24,687 nt of DNA from Chloroflexota bacterium (GTDB lineage: Bacteria; Chloroflexota; Dormibacteria; CF-121): assembly GCA_005881235.1 (NCBI GenBank), contig VBEQ01000155.1:1-24687 (forward strand), given 5' to 3'. Of this stretch, positions 1 through 6,468 are shown piece after piece. The translations under genes were made by a program, and so were the position numbers. The notes below the pieces were generated by a model. That model made no database searches. It saw nothing but the letters and a program-made list of their open reading frames with translations, and was not told the DNA's origin. How positions within the stretch are numbered: the first letter of the stretch is position 1; every line of letters begins with the position of its first letter.

Positions 1-2
1 AG

Positions 3-1268
3 GCGATGCTGGCGAAGCTGCGCGCGAGCACCTGGGGCAAGAAGTTCCAATGGAAGGACGAGACCTATAACGGCTTCGCCATCTCGATCGCGACGCCGAC
101 GGACAAATCGCAGAAGGCCCTCGCCTACAGCTTTGTCGATCACGTCGACGTCGTCGCCACCGCGAGCGCGATGATCCACGAGATCATCGACGCCGAGCAG
201 GGCCGCACGGCCCGCCTGGTCGACTCGAGTGACTACAAGGCCACCCTGGCCGCGCTGCCCTTGGACCGGCTCGGATACCTCTACGTCAACGGCAAGGCGC
301 TGGTCGCCGGCGTCAAGAAACAGATGGCGACCACGCCGGCCTTCAGCCTCGCGCTCAAGAACCTGAACGATGTCGATGCGCTGCAGGGAATTGGGGCGAC
401 GCTCTCAGCCAACGGTGATGGCATTCTGGCCGACGTGCTGGTCAAGGTCGATCAATCGAAGTTGTCGCCGGCAACGCGCGACGCCTTCGCGCACGCGGGG
501 AAGGCCGACGTCCTGGTCAAGTGGATTCCCAAGGCCAGCGACGGATTCCTCGCCATCACCGGCCTTAACCAAACGATCCAGGCGGCGCTCGACCAATCCG
601 GCAACCAGGCGGCCATAAAATCCAGCACCGACATCGCTGGCCTGACCGGCCCGGGCGGCGTCCTCCCGCATCTGACCGGCGACGCGGGCCTCGAGGTCGA
701 GCTGGGCAGCGAGGGCATCCCTGCCGGCGCCATCCTCCTGGGGACCGACGACGCCCGCAGCATGAATGCGTTCTTTGCCAGGATTCTGGCACTGGCAGAT
801 GGAGCGGCCGTCTCCAACTTCGGGTCGTCCCCGTTGAGGGCGGCCCGTGTGACAACGACAACATACCGGGGCGTCGTGATCACCTCCTGGGCCTCCCCGG
901 CGTTGGCGGGGTTGGGGGCCAGCGCCTTGAGCCCCTCGTACGCCGTGCTCGACGGCATGGGCATCCTGGCGTCGACGCCGGCCGAAGTCAAGGCGATCAT
1001 CGATACCCACAAGGATGGGGCGAGCATCGCCTCCGACCCGACCTACAAGTCGGCAAGCACCGGGTCGCTTGCCAGCCCCTCGGGCATCATCTACCTGGAC
1101 ATTGCCAAGCTTGTAGACGCGATCCGCAAGTCGCCATTGGGAACCCAGGCCGGACTCGGCTCCGGCAGCGCCCTGTCGGCCAATGTGGGTCCGGTCAAGG
1201 CCGTGATCCTGACCGCGGCGAGCCAGGCCGACAGGGCGACCGAACGCTTCTTCGTGATCGTCCGCTAG
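3..1268 (+). CDS. DUF3352 domain protein, C-terminal part (cut by window edge)
   Basis: The reading frame is open at the left edge and ends at TAG 1266-1268, so about 420 residues of a longer protein are visible. The first in-frame ATG (position 6) is probably internal, because family members usually begin with a membrane anchor or signal peptide and none is present here. The alternating Ala/Gly/Asp-rich segments (for example 'LGYLYVNGKALV' and 'GLEVELGS') and the late 'SGIIYLDIAKLVDAI' are typical of DUF3352 proteins, which are secreted or membrane-anchored and have no established function. No catalytic motif is visible. The TetR gene begins 13 bp downstream but appears to have its own promoter, so this gene is probably not part of that operon. 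Family assignment is by general resemblance; moderate confidence. Confidence 0.7.
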   Translation, partial: AMLAKLRASTWGKKFQWKDETYNGFAISIATPTDKSQKALAYSFVDHVDVVATASAMIHEIIDAEQGRTARLVDSSDYKATLAALPLDRLGYLYVNGKALVAGVKKQMATTPAFSLALKNLNDVDALQGIGATLSANGDGILADVLVKVDQSKLSPATRDAFAHAGKADVLVKWIPKASDGFLAITGLNQTIQAALDQSGNQAAIKSSTDIAGLTGPGGVLPHLTGDAGLEVELGSEGIPAGAILLGTDDARSMNAFFARILALADGAAVSNFGSSPLRAARVTTTTYRGVVITSWASPALAGLGASALSPSYAVLDGMGILASTPAEVKAIIDTHKDGASIASDPTYKSASTGSLASPSGIIYLDIAKLVDAIRKSPLGTQAGLGSGSALSANVGPVKAVILTAASQADRATERFFVIVR

Positions 1269-1274
1269 CCCTGC

Positions 1275-1280
1275 TAGAAT
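1275..1280 (+). promoter_or_regulatory. Putative -10 box for the TetR/acyl-CoA operon
   Basis: TAGAAT matches the -10 consensus and lies directly after the DUF3352 stop codon. Transcription would begin near 1287, which is downstream of the ATG at 1282 but just before the in-frame GTG at 1291. The box also adjoins the 18-bp palindrome at 1283-1300. No convincing -35 box is seen. Confidence 0.45.
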
Positions 1281-1281
1281 A

Positions 1282-1938
1282 ATGACTGACGTGTCAGTCA
1301 GTAGCCGGACCGCCAGCGAGTCGCCCCTGACCGAACGGCAGTGGGTGCGCCGTGGGGAGCTGCTGGAGGCCGCCCGCCGGGTCTTCGAGCGTGATGGTTA
1401 TCACGGCACCACCGTTAGTGCGGTCGTGCAGGCCGCCGGCCTTTCCCAGGGCGCGTTCTATCTCTATTTCGCCGACAAGAAGGGGGTGTTCGCGGCCCTG
1501 CAGGACGAGATGGCGACCTTGCTGCGCCGGCGCATCTACTGGGTCACTCGCGACGCGCTGGATGCCCGCCGGCGGCTCGAGGCCGGGCTGCGGGCCTACT
1601 TCGAGTTTTACGAAGAGTATCCGGCGTGGAACCGCCGGCTGACGATCGAGGGGCTGGGGATCGACGAGAGCTTCGAAGCCAGCCAAACCGAGCTGCACCA
1701 GACGCTCGCCACCGCCTTCGATCCGACGCTTCGCGAGCTGGGGGTGCGGGCAACCGCGGTGGCCGCCTTCGCGTTGCTGGGGATGGCGGCCCAGGTCGCC
1801 TACTGGCAGCACTTTCAGCGCCGAGACGAGCCACCGATGAGCGCCGCGGAGCTGGCCCGGGCCTGCGCCAGCCTGTTCCTCGACGGCGCCGCATCGATCT
1901 CAATCCCGCTACCACAAGAAGGAGGCACCGATGCCTGA
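1282..1938 (+). CDS. TetR/AcrR-family transcriptional regulator
   Basis: This 218-residue protein has the TetR N-terminal helix-turn-helix at about residues 25-70, with the classic run 'AAGLSQGAFYLYFADKKG' in the recognition-helix region. The C-terminal half is a divergent ligand-binding domain. It is the first gene of an acyl-CoA degradation operon and overlaps the SCP2 gene by 8 bp, so it most likely senses an acyl-CoA or related lipid and represses its own operon. The ATG at 1282 is given as start, but the putative -10 box at 1275-1280 would place the transcript start after it. In that case GTG 1291 (three codons later, before the HTH) is the better start. An 18-bp palindrome over the start is the likely operator. 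The effector is unknown. Confidence 0.92.
   Translation: MTDVSVSSRTASESPLTERQWVRRGELLEAARRVFERDGYHGTTVSAVVQAAGLSQGAFYLYFADKKGVFAALQDEMATLLRRRIYWVTRDALDARRRLEAGLRAYFEFYEEYPAWNRRLTIEGLGIDESFEASQTELHQTLATAFDPTLRELGVRATAVAAFALLGMAAQVAYWQHFQRRDEPPMSAAELARACASLFLDGAASISIPLPQEGGTDA
1283..1300. promoter_or_regulatory. 18-bp palindromic operator candidate for the TetR regulator
   Basis: Two perfect 8-bp arms, TGACTGAC and GTCAGTCA, flank a central GT. The site starts 2 bp after the putative -10 box and overlaps the first codons of the TetR gene. Its size and symmetry fit a TetR dimer operator. Its TGANTGA/TCANTCA shape resembles operators of fatty-acid-degradation TetR repressors such as Bacillus FadR. 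The position implies autorepression of the whole downstream operon. Identity of the binding protein is inferred. Confidence 0.65.
1916..1925 (+). promoter_or_regulatory. Strong Shine-Dalgarno site of the SCP2 gene
   Basis: AAGAAGGAGG ends 5 nt before ATG 1931 and lies inside the end of the TetR gene. It fixes the start of the SCP2 gene and makes it well translated despite the overlap. Confidence 0.75.
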
Positions 1939-2245
1939 AGCCAAAGAAGTTTTCGCCGAAATCGAGAATCGCATCAAGTCCCATCCCGAGAAGTCCGCCG
2001 GCCTGAATGCGACCTACCAGTTCGACCTGAGCGGCGAATCGTGGACCCTGAAGATCGCCAACGGCGCCCCCGAACTCATCCAGGGCCCGGCGCAGAGTCC
2101 GAACACGACGCTGATCGCGACAACGGATGACTGGATGAACATCGCGACCGGCAAGCTGAACCCCGTGACGGCCTTCATGCAGCAGAAGCTCAAGGTCAAG
2201 GGTGACATGGGGCTCGCCATGAAACTCCAGGGGCTGTTGCAGTAG
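1931..2245 (+). CDS. SCP2 sterol-binding domain protein
   Basis: A 104-residue single-domain protein of the SCP-2 fold. The C-terminal run 'FMQQKLKVKGDMGLAMKL' is the family's characteristic segment, and the preceding 'TTDDWMNIATGKLNP' also matches. Such domains form a hydrophobic tunnel that binds fatty acyl-CoAs, sterols or other lipids and presents them to enzymes. It is cytosolic, since no signal peptide is present. The ATG is set by an excellent Shine-Dalgarno site and overlaps the TetR stop by 8 bp; the stop shares one base with the next start. Its place in an acyl-CoA dehydrogenase/hydratase operon suggests it carries the operon's acyl substrate. The natural ligand cannot be read from sequence. 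Confidence 0.9.
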   Translation: MPEAKEVFAEIENRIKSHPEKSAGLNATYQFDLSGESWTLKIANGAPELIQGPAQSPNTTLIATTDDWMNIATGKLNPVTAFMQQKLKVKGDMGLAMKLQGLLQ

Positions 2246-2646
2246 TGACCGACGCGCGCTGGGTCGGGCGGAGCTACGAAACGGCGCCCTACCAGGTCAC
2301 GGAGAAATCGATCCGGGACTACATGGCGGCCGTGGGCGACGAGCGGGACGGTGGCGACCTGATGGCGCCACCAACCTATGCCATGGTCTACGGCTTCGAT
2401 GCCTTCTGGCAACTGTGGACCGACCAGGAGGTGGCGCTGGACGTCGCGCACCTGGTGCACGGCGAACAACGATTCAGTTTCCACCGGCCGGTCCGTCCGG
2501 GCGATCGCATCCGCACGACCGGGCGCCTGACCGCGATCAACACGCGCGGCGACATGGAGCTGGTGACGTTCGAGCTCAGGGCCGTCGACGATCAGGACCA
2601 GCCGGTTTCTGATGGCACGGCGCTGTTCATCATCCGCAAGCCATGA
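2245..2646 (+). CDS. FAS1-like dehydratase / MaoC N-terminal-type hotdog protein
   Basis: A 133-residue hotdog-fold protein resembling the FAS1-like dehydratase domain (the HadA or N-terminal half of (R)-specific enoyl hydratases). The segment 'MAPPTYAMVYGFDAFWQLW' followed by 'LVHGEQRFSFHRPVRPGDRI' is typical. It has no clear D-x-x-x-x-H catalytic pair, unlike the next gene. The two therefore probably form a heterodimer in which this subunit binds acyl chain or CoA and the MaoC partner supplies catalysis, as in mycobacterial HadAB or the ChsH1-ChsH2 hydratase. The start is GTG, overlapping the SCP2 stop (TAGTG); the end overlaps the MaoC gene by ATGA. Translation of the pair is therefore coupled. 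Confidence 0.85.
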   Translation: MTDARWVGRSYETAPYQVTEKSIRDYMAAVGDERDGGDLMAPPTYAMVYGFDAFWQLWTDQEVALDVAHLVHGEQRFSFHRPVRPGDRIRTTGRLTAINTRGDMELVTFELRAVDDQDQPVSDGTALFIIRKP

Positions 2647-3080
2647 AAACGATGAGCACATTAGATTTCGAGCACGTCAGCCCCGGGCAAGCGTTGCCGT
2701 CATTGAGCAAGCAGGTGACGGTCGAACAGATCCGGCAGTACGCGGAGGCCTCCGGCGATCGTAACCCGATCCACCTGGACGAGACGTTCGCGCGCTCCGC
2801 CGGGCTGCCAGGCGTGATCGCTCACGGGATGCTCACCATGGCCTTCGCCAACCAGATGGTGACCGACTGGCTGGGTGACCGTTCGATGCTCAAGCGCCTG
2901 CAGGGTCGCTTTGCCGGGATGGTCGTCCCGGGAGACGGCGTGACATGTTCGGGTACCGTCGCCTCGAAAGACGATGCGACACGACGCATCGTGATCAACC
3001 TCGTCGTCACCAATCAACGCGGAGAGAAAGTCTTTAACAAAGGTGTGGCGGAAGCCGAGTTTCCGTCCCAAAAGGAGTAG
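2643..3080 (+). CDS. MaoC-like (R)-specific enoyl-CoA/ACP dehydratase
   Basis: A 145-residue MaoC hotdog protein. The hydratase-2 motif is clear at residues 33-65: 'YAEASGDRNPIHLDETFA' and then 'GLPGVIAHGMLTMAF', with catalytic Asp39 and His44. This class hydrates trans-2-enoyl-CoA to (3R)-hydroxyacyl-CoA, or the reverse. It overlaps the FAS1-like subunit gene by 4 bp (ATGA), which supports a heterodimer. The start ATG 2643 is set by this overlap; ATG 2652, three codons later, is also possible. The operon also has a crotonase-type hydratase giving the (3S) product, so this enzyme may act on a different or branched intermediate. Confidence 0.9.
   Translation: MKTMSTLDFEHVSPGQALPSLSKQVTVEQIRQYAEASGDRNPIHLDETFARSAGLPGVIAHGMLTMAFANQMVTDWLGDRSMLKRLQGRFAGMVVPGDGVTCSGTVASKDDATRRIVINLVVTNQRGEKVFNKGVAEAEFPSQKE
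3072..3077 (+). promoter_or_regulatory. Shine-Dalgarno site of the acyl-CoA dehydrogenase gene
   Basis: AAGGAG lies 8 nt before ATG 3086 and adjoins the MaoC stop codon. It decides the start of the dehydrogenase gene. Confidence 0.65.
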
Positions 3081-3085
3081 TACTG

Positions 3086-4312
3086 ATGCCGCTTGACTTC
3101 ACGTTGACTCCCGAGCAGGAGGACATCAAGGCGCTCGCCCACGAATTCGCCGAGAAGGAGATTCGGCCGGTGGCGGCGCACTATGACGAGACCGAGGAGT
3201 TTCCCTGGCCGGTGTTGAAGAAGGCCCACGAGGTGGGACTGACGCCGGTCGCCGTGATGCCCGAGGCCTACGGCGGCGGCGGCCTCGACATGATTTCCAA
3301 CATGCTGATCGCCGAAGAGCTGCACTGGGGTTGCGCCGGCATCGCGGTGGCCATCACGGGCACCGGCCTGGCCGCTACGGCGATTCTCGCCATGGGCAAC
3401 GAGGCGCAGAAGCAGAAGTGGATCCGCGAGTTCTGCAGCGCCAAGAGCCCGGTAGTGGGGGCCATGGGGCTGACCGAACCAAGCACCGGTTCTGACGCGA
3501 TGGCGATCCAGACGACCGCCAAGAAAGTCGAGGGCGGCTACCTGCTCAACGGCGCCAAGCAATTCATCACCAATGGCGGTATCGCCGACCTCCACGTGAT
3601 CTTTGCCAACGCGGACCCGAGCGCGGGGGCCGCCGGCATCGCGGGCTTCGTCGTCGAGAAGGGCAACAAGGGTCTCAGCATGGGTCGGAAAGAAAAGAAG
3701 CTCGGCGTGCGCGCCTCGCACACGGCGCAGGTCATCCTGCAAGACTGCTTCGTGCCAACGGAAAATCGCCTCGGCGGTGAACCAGGCGATCCGGACGCGG
3801 GGCCCGGGGCGCTCGGCGCCTTGCTGATGCTCGAGCATTCGCGGCCCTCGGTTGCAGCCGGCTCGATCGGCATCGCACGCGCCGCGTATGAGTTCGCACT
3901 CGATTACGCGCAGCAGCGCGTCGCCTTCGGCAAGCCGATCATCAAGCACGAGGGCATCGGCTTCAAGCTCGCCGAGATGGCGATCAACATCGACGCCGCG
4001 CGCCTGCTGACCTGGCGCGCGGGCTGGATGGCACAGAACAACATGCTCTTCAAGCGCGCCGAGGGCAGCATGGCCAAAGCCTTTTCCGCCGACATGGCGA
4101 TGCAGGTCACGTTGGATGCCGTCCAGGTGCTCGGTGGCTACGGCTACATCCGCGAGTATCCGGTCGAGAAGTGGATGCGCGACGCGAAGATCTACCAGAT
4201 CTGGGAAGGCACGTCCGAGATTCAGCGCCTGGTGATCTCGCGGGCGATCTCGGGCGAGCGCCGCCCGCTCACCCGCGAGCCGGCGAAGCCGCAGATCCGG
4301 AAGGCGAGTTAG
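3086..4312 (+). CDS. Acyl-CoA dehydrogenase
   Basis: A full-length 408-residue FAD enzyme that oxidises acyl-CoA to trans-2-enoyl-CoA, passing electrons to ETF. The domains are in the usual order. The N-terminal helical domain occupies about residues 5-118. The beta domain carries the FAD signature 'GAMGLTEPSTGSDAMA' at 125-140. The C-terminal domain has 'YAQQRVAFGKPI' and the second signature 'YQIWEGTSEIQR' at 370-381. Glu374 occupies the position of the catalytic base of the medium- and short-chain enzymes, so it should be active. It lies 5 bp after the MaoC gene with a good ribosome site, and the SDR gene follows after 2 bp. Chain-length preference cannot be read directly. Confidence 0.95.
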   Translation: MPLDFTLTPEQEDIKALAHEFAEKEIRPVAAHYDETEEFPWPVLKKAHEVGLTPVAVMPEAYGGGGLDMISNMLIAEELHWGCAGIAVAITGTGLAATAILAMGNEAQKQKWIREFCSAKSPVVGAMGLTEPSTGSDAMAIQTTAKKVEGGYLLNGAKQFITNGGIADLHVIFANADPSAGAAGIAGFVVEKGNKGLSMGRKEKKLGVRASHTAQVILQDCFVPTENRLGGEPGDPDAGPGALGALLMLEHSRPSVAAGSIGIARAAYEFALDYAQQRVAFGKPIIKHEGIGFKLAEMAINIDAARLLTWRAGWMAQNNMLFKRAEGSMAKAFSADMAMQVTLDAVQVLGGYGYIREYPVEKWMRDAKIYQIWEGTSEIQRLVISRAISGERRPLTREPAKPQIRKAS

Positions 4313-4314
4313 TC

Positions 4315-5148
4315 ATGATCGACCTGAAGGGGAAAGTCGCCCTGGTAACGGGCGGCTCGCGCGGCCTGGGCCGAGCCGACTGCCTGGCCCTGGCGCGCGC
4401 GGGCGCCGACGTCGTGGTCACGGACATCTTGATCGAAAGTGATCCCGAGCTCGAGAAGACGGCCGAAGCCTCACAGAGCGCCCTCTCGCAGGCGATGGCC
4501 TCTCAGAAAGCCGTCTATTCCGAGAAAACCTCCAGCGAGATTCGCGAGATGGGGCGGCGCTCGATCGCCGTGAAAATGGACGTCACCAACAGAGAGCAGG
4601 TCAAGGCCGTGGTCGACCAAGTGGTGAGCGAGTTCGGCAGCCTGGACATTCTCGTCAACAATGCCGGGACGCTCGACCACATGGCGGCCGTCGATAACCA
4701 GGTCGATGCGCTCTGGGACCGCGACCTGAAAGTCAACCTGACGGGCGCCTTCAATTGCTCGAAGGCGGTGTGGCCGCACATGAAGCAAAGGAACTGGGGC
4801 CGGATCATCATGATGTCGTCGATCGCGGGCGCGCTCGGCGGCTTTGGCCAGGCGAGCTACGCGACGACGAAAGCCGGGCTGGTCGGTCTCGCCAGGACGC
4901 TCGCCCTGGAGGGCGCGCGCTACAACATCACCTGCAACGCGATCGTCCCGGGCGTGATCGCGACCGAGGCCTTCAAGATGGGGCGCCCGGACATGAACGA
5001 GCGGATGGTCAAGCGCATCGCGATGCGCCGCCCGGGTGAACCTGAAGACATCGCCAATGCCATCACGTTCTTGTGCTCGCCGGCGGCCGGCTACATCACC
5101 GGCGTCGCGCTCCCCGTTACGGGTGGCATGGATCTCTTTACGTTCTGA
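4315..5148 (+). CDS. SDR-family dehydrogenase (3-hydroxyacyl-CoA dehydrogenase candidate)
   Basis: A 277-residue classical short-chain dehydrogenase. The cofactor motif TGGSRGLG is at residues 12-19, NNAG at 115-118, and the catalytic Ser169, Tyr182 and Lys186 are all present. Asp37 at the end of strand 2 points to NAD rather than NADP. Unusually, about 25 extra residues (roughly 42-78, Ser/Gln/Ala-rich) lie between strand 2 and the 'VKMDV' strand, before the usual helix. The start ATG 4315 lies 2 bp after the previous stop and fits the normal SDR N-terminus; the frame is open further upstream but that part overlaps the dehydrogenase. In this operon it most likely oxidises a 3-hydroxyacyl-CoA. 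It shares TGATG with the next gene. Confidence 0.92.
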   Translation: MIDLKGKVALVTGGSRGLGRADCLALARAGADVVVTDILIESDPELEKTAEASQSALSQAMASQKAVYSEKTSSEIREMGRRSIAVKMDVTNREQVKAVVDQVVSEFGSLDILVNNAGTLDHMAAVDNQVDALWDRDLKVNLTGAFNCSKAVWPHMKQRNWGRIIMMSSIAGALGGFGQASYATTKAGLVGLARTLALEGARYNITCNAIVPGVIATEAFKMGRPDMNERMVKRIAMRRPGEPEDIANAITFLCSPAAGYITGVALPVTGGMDLFTF

Positions 5149-5957
5149 TGGCCCGCCTGCTGGACGTCTCCACGACGGACTTCGTGACGACGATTCGTAT
5201 GAACCGGCCGCCGGTGAATGCTCTCGTACCCGAGCTGCAGGAAGAGTTGATTGAGGCATTGAACCAGGTCAAAGACGCCGACACCACCCGGGTCGTGTTG
5301 CTCACCAGTGCGATCGACCGCTATTTCATGGCGGGCGCGGATATCAAATCGATGGGTGGCGAGGGTGGGTTCGACCGCGAGAATCCCGCGACCCTGGAGC
5401 GGGTCGCGCAGATGTCCCGCCGGAGCCAGGCCGCGTTCACGGAAATCGAGCATTTCCCCAAACCATTGATCGCCGCCATCAACGGGCATGCCCTGGGCGG
5501 CGGCTGCGAGATGGCGCTCGCCTGCGACTACCGGTTGATGATCGATGATGGCCGCTCGACGATCGGCCAGACCGAAACCAGCCTGGGGCTGATCCCCGGT
5601 GCCGGTGGGACGCAGCGCCTACCCCGCCTCGTGGGGAGGACCCGCGCCACCGAGATGATCTTCGAGTCGATTCGACTCAAGGCGCCGGAGGCGGTCGCCA
5701 TCGGACTCGTCAATGCAGCGCTGCCCGCCGACGGATTCCACGAAGCGGCATACGAGCGCGCCCGCCGGCTCGCCCAGGCGGCGCCGATCGCCCTGCGCCT
5801 GGCCAAGGCCGCGCTGCTGGCCGGCCTGGAGCGATCTCCGGGCAAGGGCTACGAGGTCGAAGCCGAGAACTTCGGCAAAGCCGCCATGACGGAGGACGCC
5901 ATGGTCGGCATCATGTCCTTTGTCAGCAAGCAGAAACCAGACTTCAAAGGAAAGTAA
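5148..5957 (+). CDS. Enoyl-CoA hydratase/isomerase (crotonase family)
   Basis: A 269-residue crotonase. The oxyanion-hole region 'MAGADIKSMGG' (61-71) and the signature 'INGHALGGGCEMALACDYRL' (111-130) are intact. Glu121 and Glu143 (in 'GQTETSLG') match the two catalytic glutamates of true enoyl-CoA hydratases, and 'IPGAGGTQRLPR' follows. It should therefore hydrate trans-2-enoyl-CoA to (3S)-hydroxyacyl-CoA. The start ATG overlaps the SDR stop (TGATG), so the two are translationally coupled. It is the last gene of the operon. No thiolase, acyl-CoA ligase or ETF gene is present here, so the pathway must be completed elsewhere. Confidence 0.94.
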   Translation: MARLLDVSTTDFVTTIRMNRPPVNALVPELQEELIEALNQVKDADTTRVVLLTSAIDRYFMAGADIKSMGGEGGFDRENPATLERVAQMSRRSQAAFTEIEHFPKPLIAAINGHALGGGCEMALACDYRLMIDDGRSTIGQTETSLGLIPGAGGTQRLPRLVGRTRATEMIFESIRLKAPEAVAIGLVNAALPADGFHEAAYERARRLAQAAPIALRLAKAALLAGLERSPGKGYEVEAENFGKAAMTEDAMVGIMSFVSKQKPDFKGK

Positions 5958-5980
5958 AGAAACTCGGGCTGGACAGTAAG

Positions 5981-5994
5981 CGGATCGAGATCCG
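5981..5994. promoter_or_regulatory. 14-bp palindrome upstream of the small secreted protein gene
   Basis: CGGATC and GATCCG arms flank a central GA, 8 bp before a likely -10 box. It has no T-run after it, so it looks more like a protein-binding site than a terminator. The binding protein is unknown. Confidence 0.3.
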
Positions 5995-6001
5995 TGCGTT
6001 C

Positions 6002-6007
6002 TATTAG
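6002..6007 (+). promoter_or_regulatory. Putative -10 box for the small secreted protein gene
   Basis: TATTAG, giving a leader of about 25 nt that includes the AGGAGG ribosome site at 6025-6030. The same hexamer appears before the other small secreted protein (10945-10950, minus strand). No clear -35 box at standard spacing. Confidence 0.4.
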
Positions 6008-6024
6008 GCAGGAATCTCGAAACC

Positions 6025-6030
6025 AGGAGG
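6025..6030 (+). promoter_or_regulatory. Shine-Dalgarno site of the small secreted protein gene
   Basis: AGGAGG lies 8 nt before ATG 6039. It selects this start over an upstream in-frame codon at 5994 and gives a proper signal peptide at the N-terminus. Confidence 0.75.
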
Positions 6031-6038
6031 GTTTCTTC

Positions 6039-6422
6039 ATGCTTCGACCGGTCATGATTGTTGCGGCGGCGGCTGGTCTGCTCGCCGTCGGCGCCCTGTC
6101 CGCCGTGGCGGGCAACTCACACGGAAAAGCCGTCAGTACGCTCGCCACCAGCACGACGCTCAAGGGTGACGCCAAAGGCGATGCAATCAGCGCGCTCGCG
6201 AGCGCCAGAGGCGAGGCCAAGTCCGACGCTGCCAGGGTGGACGCCGCGGCCAAAGCAAACGACACGGACGCGGACGACACTGACGAAGCAACGAGCGATA
6301 GCGACGCGCACGGCGATGCGGTCAGCGCGGTCGCGAAGAGCGACGCCACCGCGGCGCATACGACGGGCAATAAGACCGTCAACCATGGCGGTGCCGTCAG
6401 CGCCGTCGCCCACGACAAGTAG
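6039..6422 (+). CDS. Small secreted protein with four HGxAVSxxA-type repeats
   Basis: A 127-residue protein of unknown function. Residues 1-24 form a signal peptide (hydrophobic 'MIVAAAAGLLAVGAL', likely cleavage after 'AVA'). The mature part is acidic and low in complexity (Ala, Asp, Thr, Ser) with no cysteine. It contains four copies of a nine-residue motif: HGKAVSTLA (28-36), KGDAISALA (46-54), HGDAVSAVA (91-99) and HGGAVSAVA (116-124). Between copies two and three lies an Asp/Thr-rich stretch ('TDADDTDEATSDSDAH'). The motif resembles short Gly-Ala-Val-Ser repeats I associate loosely with small secreted proteins of GC-rich bacteria, but I cannot name a family. It is transcribed alone, between the acyl-CoA operon and a strong terminator. 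A role at the cell surface or in the envelope is only a guess. Confidence 0.8.
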   Translation: MLRPVMIVAAAAGLLAVGALSAVAGNSHGKAVSTLATSTTLKGDAKGDAISALASARGEAKSDAARVDAAAKANDTDADDTDEATSDSDAHGDAVSAVAKSDATAAHTTGNKTVNHGGAVSAVAHDK

Positions 6423-6440
6423 CCGACTCCGTTCCAGAAG

Positions 6441-6468
6441 ACGGCGGCCTTCAGCCGCCGTTTTCTTT
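6441..6468 (+). terminator. Intrinsic terminator after the small secreted protein gene
   Basis: A perfect 8-bp stem (ACGGCGGC / GCCGCCGT) with a 5-nt CTTCA loop is followed by TTTCTTT. It starts 18 bp after the stop codon. The stop codon of the opposing CinA-like gene lies in the T-run, so the hairpin may also slow transcription from that side, though there is no U-run in that direction. Confidence 0.85.

Noticed and set aside
3014..3949. 311-residue minus-strand frame opposite the acyl-CoA dehydrogenase
   Set aside because: It is a GC-driven shadow of a well-supported gene; the protein is Arg/Gly/His-rich without any domain or ribosome site.
4171..4314. N-terminal extension of the SDR frame into the dehydrogenase gene
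   Set aside because: The normal SDR N-terminus starts at ATG 4315, 2 bp after the previous stop; upstream residues have no SDR similarity.
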